Shown: positions 8,783 to 17,558 of the stretch, in pieces | Layout of the letters: the number at the start of each line of letters is the position of its first letter | How positions within the stretch are numbered: position 1 is the first letter of the stretch | Assembly (NCBI RefSeq): GCF_031179285.1 | Contig: NZ_JAPSHY010000011.1 | Span: 7,760-71,759, forward strand | DNA length: 64,000 nt | Source: Microbacterium sp. | GTDB taxonomy: Bacteria > Actinomycetota > Actinomycetes > Actinomycetales > Microbacteriaceae | Direction of reading: 5' to 3' | The notes under the pieces: model-generated | What the model saw: the letters and a program-made list of their open reading frames with translations, nothing else | What the model was told of the DNA's origin: nothing | Databases searched by the model: none | Program-made: the position numbers and the translations under genes

Positions 8783-9861
8783 GGCACCTCGACGGGCGCG
8801 TGGAGCGGGCCGCGCAGCGCGGGATCGGAGAGCTCGGCACGGCGGACGGACCGTCCAGCCGTCGCCGCTCGGTGCATCGCGGTCACGATCTCGAGAGCCC
8901 GCGCCGGGTCCGCGAACACCGCAGGCAACGGCGCGCCGTCCGCGATCGCGCGGTAGGCCTCGCCGAGCAGGGCGTCGTGGCCGGAGCGCTCCTCGAGGTC
9001 GGGAAGGGCCCACCCCGAGACGACGGCCGGGTCGACGCCCGACGCCGGCGTGATCCGCCAGTCCGCGTGAGTGTGCCCGTACAGGTGCTCGAGCTCGATG
9101 GTGGCGAGTTCGGTGTCGATGCGGAGCCGGCTCGACTCCCTTGCAGCGAGCGTGGTGGTCGTCATGGTGGCGATCGCACCGGACTCGAACACGACGGTCC
9201 CCTGCGACACATCCTCCATCTCGATGTCGTGAGCCAGGCGCCAGAATCTGCCGTCGGCCTCCGACCACTGGCCGAGCAGATGGGCGAGCAGATCGAGCTG
9301 GTGAACCGCCAGCCCGACGGTCGGGCCGCCGCCCTCCTCGGCCCAGGTGCCGCGCCAGGGCACGGCGTAGTAATCGGCGCCTCGACGCCAGAGAGTGTCG
9401 CACTGGGCGACGAGTGGCCGGCCCAGCGCGCCGGCCTGCAGCAGTCCTCTGATGTGGCGGACGGCACTTCCGGAGCGCTGCTGGAAGACGACCGCCAGGC
9501 GTCGTCCCGCGACCTCTCCGGCCCGCAGCATGGTGTCGAGCTCGGCGAGCGAGTTTGCCGGTGGCTTCTCGACGATCACGTCCGCGCCGGCGGCGAAAGC
9601 GAGGGCCGCCTGCTCGGCGTGCCCGGCCGGGGGTGTGCACAGGTGCACGACGTCGGGCGCGGCGCCGGCCAGCATCGACGGGAGATCCGCGAGAACATCC
9701 GGCGACCCGTGCTCCCCCGCGAAGGCGCGAGCACGCTCTTCGCTGCTGTCGGCGACGGCGACCAGGGTCACGTCACCGAGGCCCGCGATCGTCCGGGCAT
9801 GAAGGTGTGCGACGCCCCCGGTTCCGAGGATCGCCGCCCGCACGCTCGCATCACCGGTCAT
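8779..9861 (-). CDS. Gfo/Idh/MocA-family oxidoreductase
   Basis: A 360-aa NAD(P)-dependent sugar dehydrogenase-like protein. The Rossmann motif ILGTGGVAHLH is at residues 11-21 and the family EKP motif at 98-100, followed by the C-terminal alpha/beta domain. The substrate is unknown; members oxidise sugars, inositols or aminosugars. It lies 34 nt after the LacI gene and overlaps the PmoA-type gene, suggesting the two act on one sugar derivative, plausibly a modified rhamnose or uronide. Confidence 0.88.
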   Translation of the reverse strand: MTGDASVRAAILGTGGVAHLHARTIAGLGDVTLVAVADSSEERARAFAGEHGSPDVLADLPSMLAGAAPDVVHLCTPPAGHAEQAALAFAAGADVIVEKPPANSLAELDTMLRAGEVAGRRLAVVFQQRSGSAVRHIRGLLQAGALGRPLVAQCDTLWRRGADYYAVPWRGTWAEEGGGPTVGLAVHQLDLLAHLLGQWSEADGRFWRLAHDIEMEDVSQGTVVFESGAIATMTTTTLAARESSRLRIDTELATIELEHLYGHTHADWRITPASGVDPAVVSGWALPDLEERSGHDALLGEAYRAIADGAPLPAVFADPARALEIVTAMHRAATAGRSVRRAELSDPALRGPLHAPVEVP

Positions 9862-9895
9862 GTTCCGTCTCTCTCACGTCGGGTGCTCTGTCCGG

Positions 9896-10903
9896 TCAGC
9901 CGGAGGTCGATCGCCGCACGACCAGCTCCGGCTGGAACACGATCTGCTCCGCGACGAACCCCTCGGGATCCGCCGCCTCACGCAGCAGCAGATCCACGGC
10001 CGTGTCGCCGATCAGCGCGGCAGGCTGGCGGATCGACGTCAGCGGAACCACGGCTGCGGCGGCGAAATCGATGTCGTCGTATCCGATCAGAGCGATGTCC
10101 TCCGGCACCTCGATCGCCCCCTGCATCACGAGCGCTTGCAGCACGCCCAGCGCCAGGAGGTCGTTGGCGGCGAACACCGCATCCGGCCGCTCGGACGTGG
10201 GGCGCGCGCGAAGAGCTTCGCCTGCGGCACGCCCCTGCAGCACGGTCAGCGCGTCGGTCTCGATCACCTCGAGGGAGGCGCCCGGTGTCTCGGCGACCGC
10301 CTGCCGGGCGCCCGCGAGCCGGTCGGCCACCTGCCGGATCCCCGCGGGGCCTCCGACGAAGGCCAGTCTGCGCCTGCCTTGCGCCAGCAGGTGGGCGGCC
10401 GCGAGGCGGCCGCCGGCGACGTCATCCACGGCCACCGACGAGACGCTCCTGTCAGGAGCCTGCCGGTCGACCAGGACCACGGGGGTTCCCCGCGATCGAA
10501 GCCGCTCCAGGCGCGTCAAGTCCTCACCCAGCGGGGAGATGAGCACGCCGTGAACCCGCTGTTCCTCGAACAGGTCGACGTATGCCAGCTCCTGGTCGGC
10601 GTTCTCATCGCTGTTGCCGAGCAGCACGGTCATGCCCGCTTCGGCCGCCCGGGTCTCCGCACCACGGGCGACCTCGGTGAAGAAGGGGTTGCGCACGTCG
10701 AGGACGACCAGCCCGATCGAACGGCTGCGGCCGGCTCGCAACTGGCGTGCGGCGTCGTTGCGGACGAACCCGAGTTCGGCGATCACGGCGAGGACGCGGT
10801 CAGCGGTGGCGGCGGCCACCTTGCCCGGGCTGTTCAGCACGTTCGAGACGGTCCCGACGGACACTCCCGCCGCTGCCGCGACGTCCCGGACGCTCACCGC
10901 CAT
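9896..10903 (-). CDS. LacI-family regulator of the putative rhamnose regulon
   Basis: A LacI repressor of 335 aa with the HTH at the N-terminus (VRDVAAAAGVSVGTVSNVL) and a sugar-sensing domain. ATG at 10903 is preferred over the upstream codon at 10927 because GGAGGG precedes it and the HTH begins as usual at residue 4. It is divergent from rhaM, with related operators at 10998-11011 and 7838-7851. It probably represses both the rhamnose catabolic operon and the 3923-7772 transporter operon until L-rhamnose or a derivative is present (inference). Confidence 0.88.
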   Translation of the reverse strand: MAVSVRDVAAAAGVSVGTVSNVLNSPGKVAAATADRVLAVIAELGFVRNDAARQLRAGRSRSIGLVVLDVRNPFFTEVARGAETRAAEAGMTVLLGNSDENADQELAYVDLFEEQRVHGVLISPLGEDLTRLERLRSRGTPVVLVDRQAPDRSVSSVAVDDVAGGRLAAAHLLAQGRRRLAFVGGPAGIRQVADRLAGARQAVAETPGASLEVIETDALTVLQGRAAGEALRARPTSERPDAVFAANDLLALGVLQALVMQGAIEVPEDIALIGYDDIDFAAAAVVPLTSIRQPAALIGDTAVDLLLREAADPEGFVAEQIVFQPELVVRRSTSG

Positions 10904-10969
10904 CGTGCACTTCCCTCCACCGGTCAAGTCCTGCTGATGCTACCAGCGCCTCGGCAAGCGCATTCCCGG

Positions 10970-11011
10970 TTGCGCTGGGCGATGGGGTGCCCTATCTTTG
11001 AAACGATTCAT
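10970..11011 (+). promoter_or_regulatory. rhaM operon promoter and LacI operator
   Basis: TTGCGC (10970-10975), 17-nt spacer, TATCTT (10993-10998), immediately followed by the operator TTGAAACGATTCAT (10998-11011) at the expected transcription start. This leaves a leader of about 65 nt before the rhaM ATG. Confidence 0.7.
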
Positions 11012-11070
11012 TGCGCGGTCGCGGAAAACCCACGATCGCCCGCCGGCAGACGTGGTCGAGGGAGACGTTG

Positions 11071-11436
11071 ATGCACCGCACGGGCACCACCCAGCGAGTC
11101 TGCTTCCAGATGCAGGTCGATCCCGCGCGCCTCGAGGAGTACCGCGAACGTCACCGCGCGGTCTGGCCGGAGATGCTGCGCGCGATCGAGGAGTCCGGCC
11201 GTCGGAACTATTCGCTGTTCCTCAGCGAAGACGGCATGCTCATCGGCTACTACGAGACCGAGGATGACGAGGCCGCGCAGCGCGCACTGGCCGCCGATCC
11301 ACGCACGGCGCGATGGGAGGCGGAGATGGCTCCGTTCTTCGTCGCCCTGACGGGCACGCGTCCCGATCAGGGTGCTCCTCGGCTCGTCGAAGTGTTCCAT
11401 CTCGAAGATCAGCTGCGCGCCCTCGGCGACAGCTGA
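11071..11436 (+). CDS. rhaM: L-rhamnose mutarotase
   Basis: A 121-aa protein of the RhaM/YiiL family, which interconverts alpha- and beta-L-rhamnose to supply the isomerase. The core EEYRERHRAVWPEML contains the likely catalytic His (residue 28), followed by NYSLFL and the C-terminal RWEAEMAPFF typical of the family; E. coli RhaM is about 104 aa. ATG at 11071 follows GAGGGA and is chosen over an in-frame start at 11011. It is first in the rhaM-rhaI-rhaEW-rhaB operon. Confidence 0.92.
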   Translation: MHRTGTTQRVCFQMQVDPARLEEYRERHRAVWPEMLRAIEESGRRNYSLFLSEDGMLIGYYETEDDEAAQRALAADPRTARWEAEMAPFFVALTGTRPDQGAPRLVEVFHLEDQLRALGDS

Positions 11437-11462
11437 CCCACACTGGCTCCGACCTGAGTCCC

Positions 11463-12647
11463 ATGACGAAAGCGACCGACATGACCACCCTCACCCCCGA
11501 CGTCCTGACAGAGCTGACAGGACAGGCCATCGAGTTGCCGAGCTGGGCGTTCGGCAACTCCGGCACCCGCTTCAAGGTGTTCGGCACGCCGGGTACGCCG
11601 CGCGATCCGTACGAGAAGATCGCGGATGCCGCGCAGGTGCACGAGTACACCGCGCTCGCTCCGACCGTGGCCCTGCACATCCCGTGGGATCTCGTGAACT
11701 CCTTCGATGATCTGCGCCGGCACGCGGAAGGTCTCGGGGTGAAGCTCGGCACCATCAACTCGAACACCTTCCAGGACGACGACTACAAGTTCGGCGCACT
11801 CACCCACGAAGACCCCGCCATCCGTCAGAAGGCGATCGACCATCACTTCGAGTGCATCGACGTGATGAACGCCACCGGCAGCCGCGACCTGAAGATCTGG
11901 CTGGCCGAAGGCTCGAACTACCCGGGTCAGGCCGACCTCCGGGGGCGGCAGGATCGTCTGCAGGAATCTCTGCAGACGATCTACGCGCGCCTCGGCGACG
12001 ACCAGCGGCTCGTGCTGGAGTACAAGTTCTTCGAGCCGGCGTTCTACCACACCGATGTTCCCGACTGGGGCACCTCGTACGCCCAGGTGAGCGCACTCGG
12101 CGAGAGGGCGAAGGTGTGCCTCGACACCGGTCACCACGCCCCCGGCACCAACATCGAGTTCATCGTGATGCAGCTGCTGCGCCTGGGCAAGCTCGGCTCC
12201 TTCGACTTCAACTCGCGCTTCTACGCTGACGACGACCTCATCGTGGGCGCCGCCGACCCGTTCCAGCTCTTCCGCATCCTGTTCGAGGTGGTGCGCGGGG
12301 GCGGTCTGAACAACCCCGATGTCGCCTTCATGCTCGACCAGTGCCACAACGTCGAAGACAAGATCCCGGGCCAGATCCGCTCGGTGCTGAATGTGCAGGA
12401 GATGACGGCGCGCGCCCTGCTCGTCGACCGCGACGCGCTGACCGCCGCGCAGAAGTCGGGAGACGTCCTCGCCGCCAACGCCGTGTTCATGGACGCTTTC
12501 TACACCGACGTGCGCCCGGCGCTGGCCGAGTGGCGCGAGTCGCGCGGGCTTGCCGCCGACCCGATGGCCGCATATGCGGCATCCGGCTATCAGCAGCAGA
12601 TCGCCGCCGACCGCGTCGGTGGCGTGCAGGCCGGCTGGGGCGCCTGA
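11463..12647 (+). CDS. rhaI: L-rhamnose isomerase (RhaI type)
   Basis: A 394-aa TIM-barrel isomerase converting L-rhamnose to L-rhamnulose. It is of the RhaI (Pseudomonas stutzeri-like) type, not the RhaA type. Visible metal/substrate segments are LVLEYKFFEPAFYHTD, CLDTGHHAPGTN, SFDFNSRFYADDDL and DQCHNVEDKIPGQ. The start could also be the ATG at 11481; neither has a strong ribosome-binding site. It is 26 nt after rhaM and 38 nt before rhaEW. Confidence 0.93.
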   Translation: MTKATDMTTLTPDVLTELTGQAIELPSWAFGNSGTRFKVFGTPGTPRDPYEKIADAAQVHEYTALAPTVALHIPWDLVNSFDDLRRHAEGLGVKLGTINSNTFQDDDYKFGALTHEDPAIRQKAIDHHFECIDVMNATGSRDLKIWLAEGSNYPGQADLRGRQDRLQESLQTIYARLGDDQRLVLEYKFFEPAFYHTDVPDWGTSYAQVSALGERAKVCLDTGHHAPGTNIEFIVMQLLRLGKLGSFDFNSRFYADDDLIVGAADPFQLFRILFEVVRGGGLNNPDVAFMLDQCHNVEDKIPGQIRSVLNVQEMTARALLVDRDALTAAQKSGDVLAANAVFMDAFYTDVRPALAEWRESRGLAADPMAAYAASGYQQQIAADRVGGVQAGWGA

Positions 12648-12685
12648 GGGCGTCGCCACGAGACTTCGAACCGAGGACGGAACTG

Positions 12686-14722
12686 ATGACGAACCCCACC
12701 GCCGCCGCGCTCATCGCGCGAAGCAACCGTTTGGGCGCCGAACCCAAGAACACCAACTACGCCGGCGGGAACACCTCCGCCAAGGGCACCGACATCGACC
12801 CCGTGACCGGCCGACCGGTCGAGCTGCTCTGGGTGAAGGGTTCCGGCGGCGACCTGGGCACCCTCACGGAGCAGGGCCTGGCGGTGCTGCGCCTCGACCG
12901 CATGCGCGCGCTCGTCGACGTGTACCCGGGCATCGACCGCGAGGACGAGATGGTCGCGGCGTTCGACTACTGCCTGCACGGCAAGGGTGGTGCAGCACCC
13001 TCGATCGACACCGCCATGCACGGCCTCGTCGACGCAGCGCACGTCGATCACCTCCATCCCGACTCGGGCATCGCGATCGCGACGGCCGCCGACGGAGAGC
13101 AGCTGACGGCGACGATCTTCGGCGAACGGGTGGCATGGGTGCCGTGGCGTCGCCCGGGGTTCCAGCTGGGTCTCGACATCGCCGAGATCAAGAAGGCGAA
13201 CCCCCAGGCCGTCGGCTGCATCCTCGGCGGACACGGCATCACCGCGTGGGGCGACACCTCGGAAGAGGCGGAGTCGAATTCGCTGTGGATCATCGAGACG
13301 GCCGCTTCCTACATCGCACAGCACGGCGCTGCAGAGCCCTTCGGCGGCAGGCGGCCGGGTTTCGAAGCACTCCCCGAGACCGAGCGCCGCGAGCGCGCGG
13401 CGGCCCTCGCTCCCACCATCCGCAGCATCGCCTCGCAGGACAAGCCGATGATCGGGCACTTCACCGACGCCGACGTCGTGCTCGACTTCCTCGCCGCCGA
13501 AAAGGCACCGGCTCTCGCGGCCCTCGGCACCAGCTGCCCTGATCACTTCCTGCGCACGAAGGTGAAGCCGCTCATCCTCGACCTGCCCGCCACGGCGAGC
13601 CTGGAGGAGCAGCTCGTCCGGCTCCGCGAACTGCATGCGGAGTACCGCGCCGATTACCAGGCCTACTACGACGCGCACGCGACCGCCGATTCCCCGGCGA
13701 TCCGCGGTGCCGACCCGCTGATCGTGCTCGTGCCGGGCGTCGGCATGTTCTCGTACGGCGCGAACAAGCAGACCGCGCGTGTGGCGGGAGAGTTCTATGT
13801 GAACGCCATCAACGTCATGCGGGGCGCCGAGGCGCTCTCGACCTACTCCCCCATCTCTGACGCCGAGAAGTTCAATATCGAGTACTGGGCGCTGGAGGAG
13901 GCGAAGCTGCAGCGGATGCCGAAGCCGAAGAGCCACCAGGGGCGCATCGCCTTCGTCACGGGCGCCGCCAGCGGCATCGGCAAGGCGATCGCCACTCGCC
14001 TCGCCGCCGAGGGCGCCTGCGTCGTCGTCGCCGACCTCGATCTCGAGAAGGCGCAGGCCGCCGCCGCAGAGCTCGGCAGCACCGACGTCGCGATCGGAGT
14101 GGCAGCGAACGTGGCGGATGCGGATGCCGTGCAGGCCGCGCTGAACGAGGCGGTGCTCGCGTTCGGCGGCGTCGACCTCGTCGTGAACAACGCCGGCCTG
14201 TCGCTGTCGAAGCCGCTTTTGGAGACCACCGAGAAGGACTGGGACCTGCAGCACGACGTCATGGCGAAGGGCTCTTTCCTCGTGTCGAAGGCGGCCGCGA
14301 AGGTGCTGATCGACCAGAGACTCGGCGGCGACATCATCTACATCTCGTCGAAGAACTCGGTCTTCGCCGGCCCGAACAACATCGCCTACTCGGCGACGAA
14401 GGCCGATCAGGCGCATCAGGTGCGGCTGCTGGCTGTCGAACTCGGCGAGCACGGCGTGCGGGTCAACGGCATCAACCCGGACGGCGTCGTGCGCGGCTCG
14501 GGCATCTTCGCCTCCGGGTGGGGCGCCAACCGCGCCGCGACCTACGGAGTCGCGGAGGAGGACCTCGGTCAGTTCTATGCGAACCGCACGATCCTCAAGC
14601 GCGAGGTCGTGCCCGAGAACGTCGCGGATGCCGTCTACGTGCTCACCGGACCCGAGCTCACCCGCACCACGGGCCTGCATATCCCCGTCGACTCCGGCGT
14701 CGCCGCGGCATTCCTGCGATGA
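12686..14722 (+). CDS. rhaEW: Bifunctional rhamnulose-1-phosphate aldolase / short-chain dehydrogenase
   Basis: A natural fusion of 678 aa. The N-terminal class II aldolase (residues about 1-400; HLHPDSG and GGHG carry metal-binding His) splits L-rhamnulose-1-phosphate into dihydroxyacetone phosphate and L-lactaldehyde. The C-terminal SDR (from about 418: TGAASGIG at about 424-431, NNAG, then Tyr and Lys in YSATK) oxidises or reduces lactaldehyde. This matches the RhaEW fusion known from actinobacteria, Bacillus and Bacteroidetes-type rhamnose pathways. ATG at 12686 follows GAGGA. It is separated from rhaB by a 109-nt gap holding a short repeat array. Confidence 0.93.
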   Translation: MTNPTAAALIARSNRLGAEPKNTNYAGGNTSAKGTDIDPVTGRPVELLWVKGSGGDLGTLTEQGLAVLRLDRMRALVDVYPGIDREDEMVAAFDYCLHGKGGAAPSIDTAMHGLVDAAHVDHLHPDSGIAIATAADGEQLTATIFGERVAWVPWRRPGFQLGLDIAEIKKANPQAVGCILGGHGITAWGDTSEEAESNSLWIIETAASYIAQHGAAEPFGGRRPGFEALPETERRERAAALAPTIRSIASQDKPMIGHFTDADVVLDFLAAEKAPALAALGTSCPDHFLRTKVKPLILDLPATASLEEQLVRLRELHAEYRADYQAYYDAHATADSPAIRGADPLIVLVPGVGMFSYGANKQTARVAGEFYVNAINVMRGAEALSTYSPISDAEKFNIEYWALEEAKLQRMPKPKSHQGRIAFVTGAASGIGKAIATRLAAEGACVVVADLDLEKAQAAAAELGSTDVAIGVAANVADADAVQAALNEAVLAFGGVDLVVNNAGLSLSKPLLETTEKDWDLQHDVMAKGSFLVSKAAAKVLIDQRLGGDIIYISSKNSVFAGPNNIAYSATKADQAHQVRLLAVELGEHGVRVNGINPDGVVRGSGIFASGWGANRAATYGVAEEDLGQFYANRTILKREVVPENVADAVYVLTGPELTRTTGLHIPVDSGVAAAFLR

Positions 14723-14742
14723 GATTTGTCCTCGCGACTCCT

Positions 14743-14820
14743 CGAGTGCACGGCTCGTCGCCGAGTGCACGGGTTGTTGACGCCGACAAGCCGTGCACTC
14801 GCACGAATGCCGTGCATTCG
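14743..14820. repeat. Inverted pair of 19-bp-period repeats between rhaEW and rhaB
   Basis: Two direct copies of CGAGTGCACGG start at 14743 and 14762, 19 bp apart. Two opposite copies (CCGTGCACTCG at 14791 and CCGTGCATTCG at 14810) are also 19 bp apart. The whole forms an imperfect inverted repeat able to fold as a long hairpin inside the rhamnose mRNA. The 19-bp period equals that of the arrays around the DUF559-type gene, although the core sequence differs. Confidence 0.8.
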
Positions 14821-14831
14821 GCGGGCTTCCG

Positions 14832-16238
14832 ATGACGGTGCACGCGGTCGCCGCCGTCGACCTCGGCGCGACCAGCGGACGGGTCGTGATCGGCCGCGTC
14901 GGCCCGGGCGTTCTCGAGCTCGAACTCGTCTCGCGTTTCCCGAACGGCCGGGTCCACGGGCCGGCCGGGCTGCACTGGGACTTCGACGCACTCTACGAGC
15001 ATGTTCTCGACGGTCTCGCGGAGGCGGTGCGCCGAGAGCCGTCGATCGAGAGCATCGGCATCGACTCCTGGGCGGTCGACTACGCCCTGGTGCGCGGCGG
15101 CCGTCTGCTCGGGCAGCCGTTCCACTACCGCGACGAGCGGACGGCACGGGGCGTCGCCGAGGTGCACGAGCTCATCCCGTTCACCGAGCTGTACGCCCGC
15201 AACGGGCTGCAATTCCTGCCCTTCAACTCGCTGTACCAGTACCGCGTCGACCCTGGGACAGCGGATGCCGACAGTGCCCTGCTCATCCCCGACCTGCTCG
15301 CATTCCTTCTCACCGGAGCACGCGTCGCGGAGCGGACGAACGCATCGACGACCGGGCTGCTCGGTGTGCACTCCGGCGAGTGGGACCTCGAACTCGCCGA
15401 TCGCCTGGCGATCCCGCGCCATCTGCTGCCCGACCTCGTCGACCCCGGAACGGTTCTCGGCACTCTGCGTCCCGAGATCGCGACCCGCGTCGGCAAGGAA
15501 CTCCCGGTGATCGCGGTCGGATCGCACGACACCGCCTCCGCCGTCGTCGCCGTACCGATGCTCTCGCCGGGAGCGGCGTACATCTCGTGCGGCACCTGGG
15601 GTCTGGTCGGGGTGGAACTCGCGCAGCCGGTGGTGACGGATGCTGCGCGCGAGGCGAACTTCACGAACGAGCGCGGTGTGGACGGCCGGTTCCGTTTCCT
15701 GCACAACGTCACTGGGCTCTGGCTGCTCAGCGAGAGCGTGCGCGCGTGGGAGGCGGAGGACGGCGCACCGATCGACCTGCCGAAACTGCTGGCGGCGGCA
15801 TCCGCGGTCACCGGTGAGGGCTCGGTGTTCGACGCGGATGATCCGTCCCTCACCACTCCGGGCGACATGCCGGCGCGGATCGGCGCGCTTCTGCGCGCCG
15901 CAGGAGCTGCCGTGCCCGCCGAGCGCGCCGGATTCGTGCGCACCATCGTCGAATCGATCGCGGCCGCGTTCGCTGACGCTCTGCGAACGGTCGCCGAGCT
16001 CACGGGTCGCGAACTCGACAGCATCCACCTCGTCGGCGGCGGCTCACTCAACGCGCTGCTGTGTCAGGCGACCGCAGATCGTACGGGGCTTCCGGTGCTG
16101 GCGGGCCCCGTCGAGGCGACGGCGCTCGGGAACGTGCTGGTGCAGGCGCGATCCAATGCTGCCGCACCCCCGACCCTCGAGGGCATCCGGGCGCTCGTGA
16201 GCGAGACGCACCCGCCCCGGCGGTTCGAGCCGCGCTGA
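14832..16238 (+). CDS. rhaB: Rhamnulokinase
   Basis: A 468-aa FGGY-family sugar kinase phosphorylating L-rhamnulose at C1 with ATP. The N-terminal phosphate-binding motif DLGATSGRVVIG, the central GSHDTASAV, SCGTWGLVGVE and the C-terminal LVGGGSLNALLCQATAD are typical of RhaB. ATG at 14832 aligns with the DLGATSGR motif at the usual distance; the longer frame begins inside the repeat array. It is the last gene of the rhamnose operon and converges on the alditol oxidase gene with only 24 nt between them. Confidence 0.93.
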   Translation: MTVHAVAAVDLGATSGRVVIGRVGPGVLELELVSRFPNGRVHGPAGLHWDFDALYEHVLDGLAEAVRREPSIESIGIDSWAVDYALVRGGRLLGQPFHYRDERTARGVAEVHELIPFTELYARNGLQFLPFNSLYQYRVDPGTADADSALLIPDLLAFLLTGARVAERTNASTTGLLGVHSGEWDLELADRLAIPRHLLPDLVDPGTVLGTLRPEIATRVGKELPVIAVGSHDTASAVVAVPMLSPGAAYISCGTWGLVGVELAQPVVTDAAREANFTNERGVDGRFRFLHNVTGLWLLSESVRAWEAEDGAPIDLPKLLAAASAVTGEGSVFDADDPSLTTPGDMPARIGALLRAAGAAVPAERAGFVRTIVESIAAAFADALRTVAELTGRELDSIHLVGGGSLNALLCQATADRTGLPVLAGPVEATALGNVLVQARSNAAAPPTLEGIRALVSETHPPRRFEPR

Positions 16239-16262
16239 ATCGTCGGGCGCGGGCCGGGCGGG

Positions 16263-17516
16263 TCAGAGCCCGAGGCGCTCGAGGTAGTCGTTCATCAGCC
16301 GGCGTTCCGGGTCGAACTCGGCCCGGAGGGCCGCGAAGTCGTCGAAGCGGGGGTAGCGGCTCTGCACCTCGGCTCCGTCGAGCGTGAACACCTTGCCCCA
16401 GTGCGGACGCGCCGTCGGCGGCAGCGCTGCCTCGAGAGTGGGAAGGAACGCGCGGATCGCTGCCTCATCGGGCCGCCATGTGAAGTGCAGTCCCACCGCG
16501 TCGACACCGTAGGACGAGCTCAGCCACAGGTCGTCGGCCTTGACCGTGCGGATCTCGTTCACCAGCAGCAGCGGGGCGATGCGTCCGGCGAGGAGCCGGA
16601 TCGCCTGGATCGCGGCGACCGCATCGGCGCGCGGCACCAGGTACTCGCTCTGGATCTCCGCTCCCGCCGACGGTGTGAACTCGAGCTTGAAGTGCGGCAG
16701 GCGCTCGAACCAGGCGCCGGGTACACCGCCCTGTTCGGTGCAGGCGACGGGATCGACACCGAGAATCGGATGCCGCTTGCCCGGGGCAGGTTCCGCGCCG
16801 AGCCTTGCCAGCTGCTCGGTGCGTTCGCTCGTGTGCACATCGGGTTGGCGCTGCTTGACCCAGATCTGGTCGGCGACGTCGGTGTGCTGCCAGGTGGAGA
16901 AGATGCTCACGCTCGAACCTGCCGACGTGACGGCATCGAGGTCCGCGAGGATCTCGTCCCAGCTCGGGTGCTCGTACACGTGCTGGGCGACGGCATACGT
17001 GGGTTCAACGTCGAGCGTGACCTCGAGGACGGCGCCGAGCGCCCCCAGGCTGACGACCGCGCCGTCGAAGCCGTCGTCACCGCGGTTCAGAGTTCGCACC
17101 TCGCCCGAGGGGGTCAGGATGGTGAGTCCGCGGACGGCCGCGGCGAGCGAGCCGATGGCGTCTCCGGAGCCGTGCGTGCCCGTCGCGATCGCGCCGGCCA
17201 CGGAGATGTGCGGCAGGGATGCCAGGTTCGACAGGGCGAGTCCCTCGGCCTCGAGTACGGGAGCAAGGTCCCCGTAGCGCAGGGCGCCGGCGACGCGGAC
17301 GGCGTCTCGTCGATCGTTCACCTCGATCACCCGGGGCAGACGGTCCAGTGCGAGAAGCACGCCGGTGGTGTCGGCGATGTCGTTGAAGCAGTGACGGGAA
17401 CCGAGGATCCGCACCGCCTCGCCGCGGGCGATGAGGCCCCGCAGCTCATCGACGGATTCGGGGTGCTCGATCCCGGTCGCCCGGTAGGTCAGATTTCCTG
17501 CCCAGTTCTGCTCCAC
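16263..17516 (-). CDS. aldO: FAD-dependent alditol oxidase (AldO/xylitol oxidase family)
   Basis: A 417-aa flavoprotein very similar in plan to Streptomyces AldO (418 aa). It has the FAD PCMH domain with GSRHCFNDIA (His42 at the place of the covalent FAD His), SLPHISVAGAIATGTHGSG, and the C-terminal ARPHWGKVF and RYPRF elements. The family oxidises the terminal hydroxyl of alditols such as xylitol, sorbitol or arabitol with O2, giving an aldose and H2O2. GTG at 17516 is the start. It follows the GH43 gene by 42 nt, so it may be the tail of the arabinan operon. Confidence 0.88.
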   Translation of the reverse strand: MEQNWAGNLTYRATGIEHPESVDELRGLIARGEAVRILGSRHCFNDIADTTGVLLALDRLPRVIEVNDRRDAVRVAGALRYGDLAPVLEAEGLALSNLASLPHISVAGAIATGTHGSGDAIGSLAAAVRGLTILTPSGEVRTLNRGDDGFDGAVVSLGALGAVLEVTLDVEPTYAVAQHVYEHPSWDEILADLDAVTSAGSSVSIFSTWQHTDVADQIWVKQRQPDVHTSERTEQLARLGAEPAPGKRHPILGVDPVACTEQGGVPGAWFERLPHFKLEFTPSAGAEIQSEYLVPRADAVAAIQAIRLLAGRIAPLLLVNEIRTVKADDLWLSSSYGVDAVGLHFTWRPDEAAIRAFLPTLEAALPPTARPHWGKVFTLDGAEVQSRYPRFDDFAALRAEFDPERRLMNDYLERLGL

Positions 17517-17558
17517 AGCTGCTGCGTCCTCTCCGTGACCCGCCTGGTTGTCACCATG

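Noticed and set aside
12590..14770. Long minus-strand frame opposite rhaEW
   Set aside because: It mirrors a well-supported gene; high GC favours such antisense frames. It has no recognisable domain.
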